NCBI GenBank assembly: GCA_036265815.1
Contig: DATAOI010000082.1
Span: 1-43,495 of the forward strand
DNA: 43,495 bases
From: Gemmatimonadales bacterium
Lineage (GTDB): Bacteria; Gemmatimonadota; Gemmatimonadetes; Gemmatimonadales; GWC2-71-9
Direction: 5' to 3'
Below the pieces are notes generated by a model. The model was not told where the DNA came from. It did not search any database and worked only from the letters and a program-made list of their open reading frames with translations. The translations under genes and the position numbers were made by a program. Below are positions 1-9,373 of the stretch, piece by piece. Each line of letters starts with the position of its first letter. The first letter of the stretch is position 1.

Positions 1-150
1 GTCGGCGAGCCGGAGAAGGCGTTGGATCAGCTCGAGCCGCTGCTCAAGATGCCGTACTACCTGTCGCCGGGGTGGCTCAAGATCGATCCGGCGTTCGAGC
101 CGCTGCGCAAGAACCCGCGGTTCCAGAAGCTGGTGGCGGGCACCGCGTGA
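1..150 (+). CDS. C-terminal end of a TPR-type Ser/Thr kinase (5' end outside window)
   Basis: Only the last 49 codons are present, in frame from base 1 to the TGA at 148-150. They encode the ending shared by the TPR-kinase paralogues of this region: 'EKALDQLEPLLK', then 'YLSPGWLKIDP', then 'PLRKNPRFQKLVAGTA'. The same ending closes the genes at 2852, 9321 and 13532. The TGA overlaps the GTG start of the next kinase (GTGA), so the two are probably translationally coupled. The kinase part must lie upstream of the window; that it is a full kinase/TPR protein is inferred from the paralogues. Confidence 0.85.
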   Translation, partial: VGEPEKALDQLEPLLKMPYYLSPGWLKIDPAFEPLRKNPRFQKLVAGTA

Positions 151-2852
151 GCGCCGAGCTTCGCGTCGCGCTGGAGGCCGCCCTCGCCGGACGGTATGCG
201 CTGGAACGTGAGCTGGGCCGCGGCGGCATGGCGACGGTCTACCTGGCGCAGGACGTGAGGCATGACCGCCCGGTCGCGCTCAAGGTGCTGCACGCCGAGC
301 TGGCTGTGGCACTGGGCGCGGAGCGTTTCCAGCGGGAAATCAAGCTGGCCGCCCGGCTCCAGCATCCGCACATCCTCACGGTGCACGACTCGGGTGAGAT
401 CGCGGGACCGCCGGGCAGTCCGCCGATTCTCTGGTTCACCATGCCGTACATCGAGGGCGAAAGTCTGCGCGAGCGCCTCACACGCGAGAAGCAGCTCTCG
501 GTCGATGAAGGCCTTCGGATTACCCGTGAGGCGGCCGACGCGCTCGACTATGCCCACCGTCATGGGGTGATCCACCGCGACATCAAGCCGGAGAACATCC
601 TCCTCAGCGAGGGCCATGCGCTGGTCGCCGACTTCGGGATCGGCAAGGCGCTCACCCAGGCAAGCGACCAGAAACTCACCGAGACCGGCATGGCGGTGGG
701 CACGCCGGCCTACATGAGTCCCGAGCAGGCCGCGGGTGACAAGGATCTCGATCCCAGGAGCGACATCTACAGCCTGGCGACCGTGCTCTATGAGATGTTG
801 GCCGGTGCGACGCCGTTCGACGCGCCGACGTCGCAGGCGATGATCGCCCGGCGGTTCATGGAGACGGCGCGCCCCCTGCGGCAGCTCCGCGACGCAGTGC
901 CGGAGCATGTCGAGCAGGCGGTGCAGCGAGCTCTGGCGCGCACGGCTGCCGATCGGTTCGCCAGCGCGGCGGAGTTCGCGCGTGCGCTCGGTGCAAACGT
1001 GTCGGCACCAGTTCCTACCGTGAGGACAGCCGCGGCCCCCGCTCCCGCCCCATCGCCCGCGACCACCGGCGGGCGCCCGCGCGGTAGGCGCAGGGTCCCG
1101 GTCGCCGCCACGTCGCTTGGCCTCGGGTTCCTGCTGGGGCTCGGACTGCTCTTCGGGTGGCTCAAACGGCATGGGCCTCCCGCTCGCGAAGAGAACGGCC
1201 CCCGACGCCTCGCGGTCCTGCCGTTCCAGAACCTGGGCAGCGCGGCGGACGAGTACTTCGCCGATGGCGTCACGGACGCGGTCCGCGGGAAGCTGACGGC
1301 ACTGCCGGGGTTGCAGGTGACCGCGTCCAACAGCTCGACAGAGTACAAGGGCACCGTGAAGTCGGCCGAGCAGATCGGGCAGGAACTGGGCGTGGATTAC
1401 CTGCTCGTGGGGAAGGTGCGCTGGGAAAAGAGCGGTGGCGCCAGCCGGGTGCGGGTGAGCCCCGAGCTGATCCAGGTTTCCACCTCGACTGCCAGGTGGC
1501 AGGAGCCCTTCGACGCGGCGGTGACCGACGTGTTCCAGGTCCAGACCGACATTGCAGGACGCGTGGCCCAGGCGCTGGATGTGGCGCTCGGTAGCGCGGA
1601 GCGCCAGACCCTGGCGGCAAGGCCGACCGCCAGTCTGCCGGCGTACGACGCCTTTCTCAAAGGCGAAGAGATCAGTGTCCGCCTCAGCACCATTGATCCG
1701 GTGACGCTGCGGCGGGCGGCTGGATACTACGAGCAGGCTGTGGCGCTCGACTCCACGTTCGCGACCGCCTGGGCTCAGCTCTCGCGAGCGCGCTCGACGA
1801 TCGCCGGCACCGGCGGCTCGTCACTCGACGGAAGCCTCGCCCGCGTCGGCGCGGAGCGCGCGCTTGTTCTCGCACCCACCAGCTCGGCCGGCTATCTGGC
1901 CATGGGCGACTACTACGCCGCTTCGGGGGATTTTCGACGAGCCGTCGACCAGTACGCAGCGGGGCGGCGGCTTTCTCCCAACGACGCCGAGCTGCTCGCG
2001 TCGGCGTCATTGGCCGAGCAGAGCACCGGCCACTGGACGGATGCGCTCGAGCACCTCCAGCAAGCAAGCCGCATCGATCCGCGCTCGGTTCTCACGGCCC
2101 GGCGGTTGGATCGCGCGTACCTGTTCCTCCGGCGCTATCCCGAGGCGCGTGAGGCCGGCGAGCGGGCACTCCAGATCGCCCCGACGTCGTTGGATGTCAT
2201 CGAGACTCATGCGATGACTTTCCTGGCCCAAGGCGACCTCGAGGGAGCACGGTCCGTGCTCGCCGCCGCCGCCACTCGGGTGGAGCCGACCACGCTGGTG
2301 GCTTTTACCGCCACATTCTGGGATCTCTACTGGGTATTGAATGACGAACAGCAGGCGCTTCTGCGCCGGCTCACGCCGGGACCGTTCGACGACAATCGGG
2401 CGGGATGGGGACTGGCGCTGGCCCAGGCCTATGCGCTCCACGGCGATGCGTTGCACGCGCGGGCCTACGCCGATTCCTCCCGCATCGCGTTCGAGGCGTT
2501 GTTACGCGCTGATCCGAACAACGGACAGAATCGCGTGCTCCTAGGTGTCGTCCTGGCCTACATGGGCCGGAAGGCTGAGGCAGTGCGCGAGGGACAGCGG
2601 GGGCTGGCGTTGGCCCCGATCTCGAAGGACGCGTATGGCGGGGCCTACAATCAACTCCAGCTGTCCCGGATCTACATCATGGTGGGTGAGCCGGACAAGG
2701 CGCTGGACCAGCTCGAGCCGCTGCTCAAGTTGCCGTACTATCTCTCGCCCGGGTGGCTCCGGATCGATCCTACGTTCAACCCGCTCAGGAGCAACCCGCG
2801 GTTCCGGAAGCTGGTCGAGGGGACGACCGCCGCTCCAGGGCAACCCAACTGA
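147..2852 (+). CDS. Transmembrane Ser/Thr protein kinase with TolB-like and TPR domains
   Basis: A 901-residue protein starting at GTG 147, which overlaps the previous TGA. Longer in-frame readings run into the preceding gene. Residues 17-280 are a Hanks-type kinase: glycine loop GRGGMATVYLA, ATP lysine 46 (VALKVL), catalytic HRDIKPEN with Asp145, DFG at 162-164, and GTPAYMSPEQ in the activation segment. A Pro/Ala linker leads to one membrane helix at about 318-339, so the kinase should be cytoplasmic. Residues 354-500 form the TolB-like domain ('AVLPFQNLG', 'YFADGVTD', 'IGQELGVDYLLVGKV') often seen in such kinases and adenylate cyclases. The rest is TPR-like helical repeats, presumably periplasmic. 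Close paralogue of the gene at 6649. Substrates unknown. Confidence 0.93.
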   Translation: MSAELRVALEAALAGRYALERELGRGGMATVYLAQDVRHDRPVALKVLHAELAVALGAERFQREIKLAARLQHPHILTVHDSGEIAGPPGSPPILWFTMPYIEGESLRERLTREKQLSVDEGLRITREAADALDYAHRHGVIHRDIKPENILLSEGHALVADFGIGKALTQASDQKLTETGMAVGTPAYMSPEQAAGDKDLDPRSDIYSLATVLYEMLAGATPFDAPTSQAMIARRFMETARPLRQLRDAVPEHVEQAVQRALARTAADRFASAAEFARALGANVSAPVPTVRTAAAPAPAPSPATTGGRPRGRRRVPVAATSLGLGFLLGLGLLFGWLKRHGPPAREENGPRRLAVLPFQNLGSAADEYFADGVTDAVRGKLTALPGLQVTASNSSTEYKGTVKSAEQIGQELGVDYLLVGKVRWEKSGGASRVRVSPELIQVSTSTARWQEPFDAAVTDVFQVQTDIAGRVAQALDVALGSAERQTLAARPTASLPAYDAFLKGEEISVRLSTIDPVTLRRAAGYYEQAVALDSTFATAWAQLSRARSTIAGTGGSSLDGSLARVGAERALVLAPTSSAGYLAMGDYYAASGDFRRAVDQYAAGRRLSPNDAELLASASLAEQSTGHWTDALEHLQQASRIDPRSVLTARRLDRAYLFLRRYPEAREAGERALQIAPTSLDVIETHAMTFLAQGDLEGARSVLAAAATRVEPTTLVAFTATFWDLYWVLNDEQQALLRRLTPGPFDDNRAGWGLALAQAYALHGDALHARAYADSSRIAFEALLRADPNNGQNRVLLGVVLAYMGRKAEAVREGQRGLALAPISKDAYGGAYNQLQLSRIYIMVGEPDKALDQLEPLLKLPYYLSPGWLRIDPTFNPLRSNPRFRKLVEGTTAAPGQPN

Positions 2853-2904
2853 CCGACCAACCTCTGCTTCCCCGGAGCACGGCTACAAGACAGCTGGAGT
2901 GAGC

Positions 2905-3108
2905 ATGCCATTCAAGAGCAAGGCCCAGCGCAGAAAATTCGCCGAGCTTCTGGTCAAGGGAGAGATCTCGGAGGAGACATTCGAGGAGTGGAATCGGGAA
3001 ACCGGAAAGGCGAAGCTTCCCGAGCGGGTTCAGCCCAAGTCGAGAGCGAAGGCCAAGGCGAAAGCGAAGGCGAAAGCCAAGACTAAGGCGAAGGCCAAGA
3101 AGCGTTAG
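2905..3108 (+). CDS. Small basic protein with histone H1-like Lys/Ala tail
   Basis: A 67-residue protein read from ATG 2905, 52 bases after the kinase. The first 45 residues hold a conserved-looking core (MPFKSKAQRRKFAELL, then EISEETFEEWNRET). The last 25 residues alternate Lys and Ala (AKAKAKAKAKT...KKR), from a repeated AAG/GCG hexanucleotide. 'FKSKAQRRKF' N-termini occur in small uncharacterised proteins of bacteria and phages; the tail resembles H1-like nucleoid proteins. DNA or RNA binding is inferred from charge only. The tail repeat could expand or contract by slippage. Confidence 0.75.
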   Translation: MPFKSKAQRRKFAELLVKGEISEETFEEWNRETGKAKLPERVQPKSRAKAKAKAKAKAKTKAKAKKR

Positions 3109-3144
3109 CGTTAATGGAGGGGGCTAAAGAGGGAAGCGCCTGAC

Positions 3145-5844
3145 TCAGCGTCGCGCCTTCATGTTGGCGGTGAACTCATCAAGCCAGTTTTCGACGTAGA
3201 TCACATTCCGACCCGCCTCCTCGCTCGCCTCCCGGATCATCAGGAAGTGGCGGTCGTCGGGCGCCACATCGTATTCCTGGCGGTTTCGGGCGGCACGGTA
3301 GCCGGACAGATCGAACAAGGGCCGCGGACTTCCAGAGGTGAAGGTCGATCCGGGCGTCACCTCGACCACCATCATCCGTCGCGGGCCTCGGAAGAACAAC
3401 TCCCGGCCGCTATGGGCCCAGCGTGGCTCGGACCCGCCGTCTCGGGAGACGACGTGAGTGGACGTGGGATTGGGGAAGGAGGTGACGTAGATCTCTCGTC
3501 GCCCGCTTGTCAGCAGCGAGTAGGCCAGCCAGTGACCGTCGGGTGAGAGCGAGGCCTCGTTGCTCTGGTCCTTTCCCACTACCAGCGGGACCAGCGCGGT
3601 ATCACTGCCTCGAAGTCGCCGGGCGCGGATATGGCCGATATCTCCTTCTTCGTCCGAGCGTACGACCAGCCACTCTCCATCATGCGAGAGCTCGGCTTCC
3701 CAAAGACCAAAGGTATGGTGCAGCAGCCGCACCGGCGCGGTGCTGCCGTCTACCGGCACCTGATACACATCGTAGGCATCCTGACCGCCGGCGCCGTTCA
3801 TGTTCGACAGGTACACCAGCGCCTTGCCATCCGGCACCCAGGAGGGGCGCCAGTTCACCGTCCCGGTCTGCGACAGTTTCTGACGAGTCCCGTCGGCCCG
3901 CCGGATCCAGAGCTGGGTCGAACCGTCTCGCACACTCACCGCGAGCGCCTTGCCGTCCGGAGACAGCGCGGGATAATGGAAGTCCGCCTGCCAGGCGGTG
4001 TCGAGTGGAACGGCCTGACCGTCCCGAGCAACCCACATCAGCTCGGACGACGCACTGCCGCCTTTGACGGAGTAGAGCGCGGTGCCGGACGGCGACAAGC
4101 TGAAGCTGACCGGCGCCACATCCTCGAGCACCGGGACCACGCCAGAGGTGAGGACGAGCCGCTTGAGATCGATCGACGCGGCGTAGAGGCCGCCGGTGCG
4201 ATCGGTGTAGAGCAGGTGACCACTCGGTGAATACCATGCGCCGGCCGCGTTCGGCACGATCATCCGACCGCTGTCGGCGGCGAAATCGAAGACGTAGATC
4301 GAGGATTCGATGCCGCAGTTCCCCGGGCAGACCGTGGCGAGGACGCCGCGGCTGCCGGGCAACGCCTGCAGGGTGGCGATGTTGACTCGATCGGTCGAGC
4401 TGCTTCGCCTCACCACCCGGCTCTCCCCACCGTCGGCCGACACCCGGCGAAGTTCCTGTTCCTGGCCGACGTAGACGATCGTGCCATCAGCCAGCCAGGT
4501 CGCGCCGAGGTAGCCCGAATTCGAGGAGTTTGCGAGGGTAATCGAACCGCCGCCTTCGACCGGCACCTTGCGCAACCGTCCGTCGATCGTCAGATACCCG
4601 ATCCACCTCCCATCGGGTGAGAAGAAGGGCGAGACGCCGCCCTCCGTTCCAGCCAGTGGAGCGGGCTCGATCTCATCCCGTCGCTTCCGCAACAGCAGGC
4701 TGGTATTGCCGACGGAATCGACGAACACGATGCTCGAGCCATCAGGAGCGATCGCGGCCTGGGTGATCAGGTGCTCGAGCCCCGGGGCGAGAAACTGCCC
4801 GAACGAATGATTCCACAGCGCCACCCGCTGGCGACTCACGCTGCCCCTGGGAGCGCGCCCAAGCCAGCCCCAGAGGGCGAGTGCCCCGGTGATGACGAGT
4901 GCGACAGAGAGCCCAATAACTGAACGGCGGAACGACGGCACCGGGGACACGGGGAAGCGGGACGACGCGCGGCTGATAGTCCTTTCCGTTCCTCCTGACC
5001 GCCGAACCATCGTCTCGTCCCTCAGCGCACCGGCGAACTCCGCCGCACTGGCGAAGCGGTCAGCGGGGAGCTTGGACAACGCGACGCCTACCGCGGCATC
5101 AACGTAAGGCGGGATGGTACGGCGCTGCATGGTGAGCGAGCGCGGTTCCTCGGTCATCATCTTGGCGACGATGGCCTGGGCGGTGGGCCCGGTGAACGGC
5201 GGCTCCCCGACCAGCATCTCGTAGGTGACGCATCCCAGGGCATAGACATCGGAGCGCGCCGTGATCTCCCGCTCGCCCATGGCCTGCTCGGGGCTCATGT
5301 AGTGCGGGGTGCCCAACGACATGCCGGTCTCGGTCATCCGGGTCCCGCCGGCCTTGCTCGCGGCGAGCGCAATGCCGAAGTCGGCCACCAGCGCGGAGCC
5401 ATCGTGCAACAGGATGTTCTCCGGCTTGATGTCGCGGTGGATCACGCCGTGGCGGTGGGCATAGTCGAGGGCACTGGCCACCTCGGTGGCGAGGCGCACG
5501 GCATCATTGATCGGCAGCTGCTTCTCGCGGTTGAGCCGGTCGCGAAGAGACTCTCCTTCGACGAACGGCATCACGTAGTAGGCGGTGCCGTTGACCTCGC
5601 CGCTGTCGATCAGACCCAGGATGTGGGGGTGCTGCAGGGTGGCGATGGTATTGATCTCACGGAGGAACCGCTCAGCGCCGATCACGGCGGCGAGCTCGGG
5701 CTTGAGCACCTTGATGGCGACGTGGCGGTGATGCTTGAGGTCTTCGGCGAGATAGACCGTGGCCATGCCGCCCGCCCCCAGCTCGCGTTCGAGACGGTAG
5801 AGATCGGCTACGGCGTCGGCCAGGCGGGACGGCGGCTGGGTCAT
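3145..5844 (-). CDS. Transmembrane Ser/Thr protein kinase with C-terminal beta-propeller (PD40/WD40-like)
   Basis: An 899-residue protein; ATG at 5844 puts the kinase domain at the usual distance from the N-terminus, and the 108 codons upstream look non-coding. Kinase domain 14-275: GAGGMATVYLA, Lys45 (VAIKVLK), HRDIKPEN with Asp138, DFG 155-157, GTPHYMSPEQ. One membrane helix lies at about 309-329. Residues 335-890 contain repeated blades with 'SPDGRWIGYL', 'SPSGHLLYTD', 'SPDGKALAVSV', 'SHDGEWLVV' and 'SPDGHWLAYSL', typical of TolB/PD40 propellers. The sensor is thus of a different type from the TPR kinases around it. It follows the lipoprotein gene on the same strand after 208 bases, so it may have its own promoter. 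Confidence 0.93.
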   Translation of the reverse strand: MTQPPSRLADAVADLYRLERELGAGGMATVYLAEDLKHHRHVAIKVLKPELAAVIGAERFLREINTIATLQHPHILGLIDSGEVNGTAYYVMPFVEGESLRDRLNREKQLPINDAVRLATEVASALDYAHRHGVIHRDIKPENILLHDGSALVADFGIALAASKAGGTRMTETGMSLGTPHYMSPEQAMGEREITARSDVYALGCVTYEMLVGEPPFTGPTAQAIVAKMMTEEPRSLTMQRRTIPPYVDAAVGVALSKLPADRFASAAEFAGALRDETMVRRSGGTERTISRASSRFPVSPVPSFRRSVIGLSVALVITGALALWGWLGRAPRGSVSRQRVALWNHSFGQFLAPGLEHLITQAAIAPDGSSIVFVDSVGNTSLLLRKRRDEIEPAPLAGTEGGVSPFFSPDGRWIGYLTIDGRLRKVPVEGGGSITLANSSNSGYLGATWLADGTIVYVGQEQELRRVSADGGESRVVRRSSSTDRVNIATLQALPGSRGVLATVCPGNCGIESSIYVFDFAADSGRMIVPNAAGAWYSPSGHLLYTDRTGGLYAASIDLKRLVLTSGVVPVLEDVAPVSFSLSPSGTALYSVKGGSASSELMWVARDGQAVPLDTAWQADFHYPALSPDGKALAVSVRDGSTQLWIRRADGTRQKLSQTGTVNWRPSWVPDGKALVYLSNMNGAGGQDAYDVYQVPVDGSTAPVRLLHHTFGLWEAELSHDGEWLVVRSDEEGDIGHIRARRLRGSDTALVPLVVGKDQSNEASLSPDGHWLAYSLLTSGRREIYVTSFPNPTSTHVVSRDGGSEPRWAHSGRELFFRGPRRMMVVEVTPGSTFTSGSPRPLFDLSGYRAARNRQEYDVAPDDRHFLMIREASEEAGRNVIYVENWLDEFTANMKARR

Positions 5845-6026
5845 CGAGGGTGAAGATCCCTCCGCACGGCTCACCCGGCCGGCCAGAGCCCGCGGGAGCG
5901 TGCTGGTCGGATGGGCGATCGTGTCGTCTGGTTCGGGGTGTAGAGAGATGGAACTTAGCAGCGCCGTCAGGTTGCTGCCATCGGCCCCGGTTCGCCACCC
6001 ACTCGCCCATGTCGGGGTGAGGAGTT

Positions 6027-6044
6027 GCCCGCTTGGGTGCGGGC
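6027..6044 (-). terminator. Possible terminator hairpin after the lipoprotein gene
   Basis: GCCCGC and GCGGGC form a 6-bp GC stem with a 6-base loop, 8 bases past the lipoprotein stop at 6053 on the minus strand. There is no U tract, so it is only a candidate intrinsic terminator between the lipoprotein and the downstream propeller kinase. Confidence 0.35.
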
Positions 6045-6052
6045 TACGCGCA

Positions 6053-6430
6053 CTAGTCGGTGTATCCGCAGAAGACGATGCACAGCACGCCCAGCGTCGC
6101 TGCGGCCGCACCCACCAGCGATCCCCCCACGAGCAAGGCAGTGCGCGGCGCGCTCGGGCGCCTGACATCCAGCTCCCGGACCTGCCCCAGTGGGATGGCG
6201 ACGGCTGTCGTGTCGCGCGTGCCGGTCAGGGTATCGGCCCTGAGCGCGGGATGGTCGAGCTTGAACCGCTGCCCGTCCAGCGTGGTGACGCGGACGCCTT
6301 TCCTCACCAGGTTTGAATCCTGGAGTACTCTCTCGGGAGCGACGTTCGGAGCTTGCCAGCTGCTGCACCCGGACAGCCAGCTGACCAGCAGAACCGCCGA
6401 GCTGTAGCGCCGCCTGATACTTCGCATCAT
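6053..6430 (-). CDS. Small hypothetical lipoprotein
   Basis: 125 residues from ATG 6430 (a second ATG at 6427 is equally possible), with GGGAGG about 5 bases upstream. The N-terminus RRRYSSAVLLVSWLSGC is a lipoprotein signal peptide with lipobox LSGC. The middle ('GVRVTTLDGQRFKLDHP', 'IPLGQVRELDVRR') looks like a small beta-rich domain seen in secreted proteins that mention a configurable 'law' of response, but I cannot name a family. A hydrophobic C-terminal stretch (TALLVGGSLVGAAAATLGVLCIVF) may be a membrane helix. Divergent from the TPR kinase at 6649 and upstream of the propeller kinase. Confidence 0.7.
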   Translation of the reverse strand: MMRSIRRRYSSAVLLVSWLSGCSSWQAPNVAPERVLQDSNLVRKGVRVTTLDGQRFKLDHPALRADTLTGTRDTTAVAIPLGQVRELDVRRPSAPRTALLVGGSLVGAAAATLGVLCIVFCGYTD

Positions 6431-6583
6431 GGGAGCCTCCCCTGTCGGATTGAACCGCGACGGCGAACACCGACATGATCGCAGGTGCCCGTGGCCTCCG
6501 CGTTACCTGAGGGTGACCCAATCCCTGACGCGTAAAGGCAGGCGGGTTGGAGAGTTACTAGCACACCCGGGCCGCGTCTGCCA

Positions 6584-6613
6584 CTGGCGCCGGTTCCGAG
6601 CTGGGCTATTATT
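6584..6613 (+). promoter_or_regulatory. Candidate promoter of the TPR kinase at 6649
   Basis: CTGGCGC (6584-6590), a 15-base spacer, then CTATTATT (6606-6613). Read as TGGCGC-N16-TATTAT it has sigma-70-like spacing. The same two boxes with the same spacing lie upstream of the SYLF gene (12526-12555), and both also have CCCGGGCCGC just upstream. The ATG is 35 bases past the -10-like box. Promoter function is inferred from this recurrence. Confidence 0.55.
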
Positions 6614-6648
6614 GGGTGGCTCTCTCCCCTCTACAATCGAGCTGCGGC

Positions 6649-9321
6649 ATGGCCGAGCCGGTCCGAGGACTGGTAGAATCGCTGCGCGACCGCTACGCGA
6701 TCGAGCGCGAGCTCGGCCGCGGCGGCATGGCCACGGTCTACCTCGCCCGCGATCTCCGGCACGACCGGCCGGTGGCGCTCAAGGTTCTGCACGCTGACCT
6801 TTCCGCCTCGCTCGGGCCGGAGCGTTTCCTCCGCGAGATTCGGCTGGCCGCTCGCCTCCAGCACCCCCACATCCTGACCGTCCTCGACTCTGGCGAGGTC
6901 GCGGTGCCCGGAGCGCCGCCGCTCCTCTGGTTCACCATGCCCTTCGTCCGGGGCGAGAGCCTGCGCGACCGACTCACCCGCGAGAAGCAGCTCCCGGTGG
7001 AAGATGCGCTCCGCATCACGCGCGAGGCCGCCGACGCGCTGGCCTACGCGCACGAGGAAGGGATCATCCACCGGGATATCAAGCCCGAGAACATTCTGTT
7101 GGCTGGCACGCACGCACTGGTGGCGGACTTCGGGATCGCGCGGGCGCTGGGCGCGGGGGACGAGAAGCTCACCGAGACGGGGCTGGCCGTGGGCACACCG
7201 GCCTACATGAGCCCGGAGCAGGCGAGCGGCCAGCGCGATCTCGACCAGCGGACCGACATCTACTCCCTCGGCGTGGTGCTCTACGAGATGCTGGCGGGGG
7301 AGACGCCGTTCGCGGCCCCCACCGCGCAAGCCATGATCGCGCGGCGGTTCATGGAGACGCCAAGGCCGGTGCGGCTGCTGCGCGAGACAGTGCCGGAGCA
7401 GGTGGAGCAGGCGCTCCAGCGGGCGCTGGCGCGGACAGCGGCAGATCGGTTCGCCACGGCGGCCGAGCTCGCGCGCGCACTCGAGCCCGGGACCCGGCCG
7501 CTCGCCTCCGTGACGACAGGCGCCCCACCCATCCCACCACCGGCAACGTCCGCCACGGCCCCCGCGCGTTCGCCGCGCCGGGTCAACGCGGCCGTCACCT
7601 TCGTGCTTGGCCTCCTGGTCACCGCGACGATGGGGATGCTCGTCTGGCAACGGGCCCACCGGAGCGTTGAGGACACGGGCAAGGGTCCCAAGTTCGTCGC
7701 CGTTCTGCCGTTCGAGAATCTGGGCAGTCCCGACGAGGAGTATTTCGCGGACGGGGTGACCGATGCGGTTCGCGGCAAGCTCACGGGGCTGCCCGGCCTA
7801 GAGGTCATCGCGTCCAACAGCTCCAGCCAGTACAAGCATGCCAGCAAGACGCCGCAGCAGATCGGACAGGAGCTGGGGGTGCAGTATCTCGTCGTGGGCA
7901 AGGTTCGGTGGGAGAAGCGCGATGGGACGAACCGGGTGCAGGTGAGCCCGGAGCTTATCCAGGTCTCGACCGGCACGGCCCGGTGGCAGCAGCCGTTCAA
8001 CGCGGCGATCACGGACGTGTTCCAGGTCCAGGCCGACATCGCCGGCAATGTCGCGGAGGCGCTCAATGTGGCGCTCGGTGCCGGCGAGCGGCAGGCACTG
8101 GCCCAGAAGCCGACGCAGAGCATCGCGGCGTATGACGCGTTCTTGAAGGGCGAAGAGGCGTCCGCGAGGTTGGGCGAATCGGATCCAGGCAAGCTGCGGC
8201 AGGCGATCGGTTACTACGAGCGGGCAGTGGCGCTCGACTCCGGGTTCGTCGGGGCCTGGGCGGAGCTCTCGCGGGCGCACTCGGCCCTGTACTACAACGG
8301 ATCGGGCAATGGCGGAGATGCCGGCGCGGCGCTGGCGGGGGCACAACGCGCCGCTGCCGTCGGACCGGACGCCGGCGAGACGCATCTCGCGCTGGGTGAC
8401 TATTACAACCTGGTGGTCGGTGACTTCGCTCGGGCACTGGAGCAGTACGCGGGCGGCCTGCAACGCACACCCGCCAACTCCGACCTGCTGGCCGGCAGCG
8501 CGATCGTCGAGCAGAGCCTCGGACGAATGGACTCCGCGCTGGCGCTCTTTCAGCGTGCCGCGACCCTGGATCCGAGGTCGGTGTTTCCGATTCGCCGGAT
8601 GGCCCGCGCGCTGCTCTGGCTCAGGCGATATCCGGAGGCGCAGGAGGCGACCGAACGGGGGCTCGCCATCGCGCCGGACAATCTGAGCCTGCTGCAGAAC
8701 CGAGCCATGGTGGCCCTGGCTCAGGGGGACCTTGCCGGAGCCCGCGCCAGTCTGCAGAACGCCAAAGGCGTGGACCCGATTGGGCTCGTCGCCTTCATGG
8801 CCAACTACTGGGACACGTACTGGGCCCTAAGCGAGTCGCAGCAGGACCTGCTGCTCCGGTTGACCCCCGCGCCGTTCGACGACAACCGCGGGGCCTGGGG
8901 CCTGACGCTGGCCGGAACGTATAGGCTCCGCGGCCAGGAAGCTCGCATGCGAGCATACGCCGACACCGCCCGGCGAGCCTTCGAGGAGGCGCTGAAGCTC
9001 ACGCCTGACGATGCGCAGAGCCATCCGCTGCTCGGTGTCGCCCTGGCCTACCTGGGACGCAAAGCGGAGGCGATCAGGGAGGGTGAGCGGGGAGTGGCGC
9101 AGGCCCCGATCTCCAAGGACGCGTACGGCGGACCGTACAATCAGCTCCAGCTGGTGCGGATCTACATCCTCGTGGACGAGCCCGAGAAGGCGCTCGACCT
9201 GCTCGAGCCGCTGCTCCGGATCCCGTTCTATCTCTCGCCGGGGTGGCTCAAGATCGATCCGACATTCGACCCGCTGCGGAAGAATCCGCGGTTCATGAAG
9301 CTGGTGGCGGGGACCGCGTAG
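6649..9321 (+). CDS. Transmembrane Ser/Thr protein kinase with TolB-like and TPR domains
   Basis: 890 residues from ATG 6649; an in-frame GTG at 6616 would add 11 residues lying within the promoter-like region, so I prefer the ATG. Kinase domain 14-280 with GRGGMATVYLA, VALKVL, HRDIKPEN, DFGIA and GTPAYMSPEQ intact. Then a low-complexity linker, one membrane helix ('AVTFVLGLLVTATMGMLVW'), the TolB-like domain ('AVLPFENLGSPDEEYFADG', 'IGQELGVQYLVVGKV') and TPR-like repeats to the family ending 'RKNPRFMKLVAGTA'. It is clearly a paralogue of the kinase at 147. A 13-bp hairpin follows its stop. Confidence 0.93.
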   Translation: MAEPVRGLVESLRDRYAIERELGRGGMATVYLARDLRHDRPVALKVLHADLSASLGPERFLREIRLAARLQHPHILTVLDSGEVAVPGAPPLLWFTMPFVRGESLRDRLTREKQLPVEDALRITREAADALAYAHEEGIIHRDIKPENILLAGTHALVADFGIARALGAGDEKLTETGLAVGTPAYMSPEQASGQRDLDQRTDIYSLGVVLYEMLAGETPFAAPTAQAMIARRFMETPRPVRLLRETVPEQVEQALQRALARTAADRFATAAELARALEPGTRPLASVTTGAPPIPPPATSATAPARSPRRVNAAVTFVLGLLVTATMGMLVWQRAHRSVEDTGKGPKFVAVLPFENLGSPDEEYFADGVTDAVRGKLTGLPGLEVIASNSSSQYKHASKTPQQIGQELGVQYLVVGKVRWEKRDGTNRVQVSPELIQVSTGTARWQQPFNAAITDVFQVQADIAGNVAEALNVALGAGERQALAQKPTQSIAAYDAFLKGEEASARLGESDPGKLRQAIGYYERAVALDSGFVGAWAELSRAHSALYYNGSGNGGDAGAALAGAQRAAAVGPDAGETHLALGDYYNLVVGDFARALEQYAGGLQRTPANSDLLAGSAIVEQSLGRMDSALALFQRAATLDPRSVFPIRRMARALLWLRRYPEAQEATERGLAIAPDNLSLLQNRAMVALAQGDLAGARASLQNAKGVDPIGLVAFMANYWDTYWALSESQQDLLLRLTPAPFDDNRGAWGLTLAGTYRLRGQEARMRAYADTARRAFEEALKLTPDDAQSHPLLGVALAYLGRKAEAIREGERGVAQAPISKDAYGGPYNQLQLVRIYILVDEPEKALDLLEPLLRIPFYLSPGWLKIDPTFDPLRKNPRFMKLVAGTA

Positions 9322-9333
9322 GGTGATGAGCCA

Positions 9334-9367
9334 GCCGCACGCCGAGCACTTCGACTCGGCGTGCGGC
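9334..9367. terminator. Bidirectional terminator hairpin between convergent genes
   Basis: GCCGCACGCCGAG (9334-9346) and CTCGGCGTGCGGC (9355-9367) pair perfectly over 13 bp around an 8-base loop. The hairpin sits in the 52 bases between the stop of the TPR kinase (9321) and the stop of the convergent VOC gene (9374), where a shared terminator is expected. No clear U tract on either side. Confidence 0.75.
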
Positions 9368-9373
9368 CACTCG

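Noticed and set aside
72-146. Extended start of the first complete kinase at 72
   Set aside because: It would lie inside the end of the previous gene; GTG 147 with stop-start overlap fits the family.
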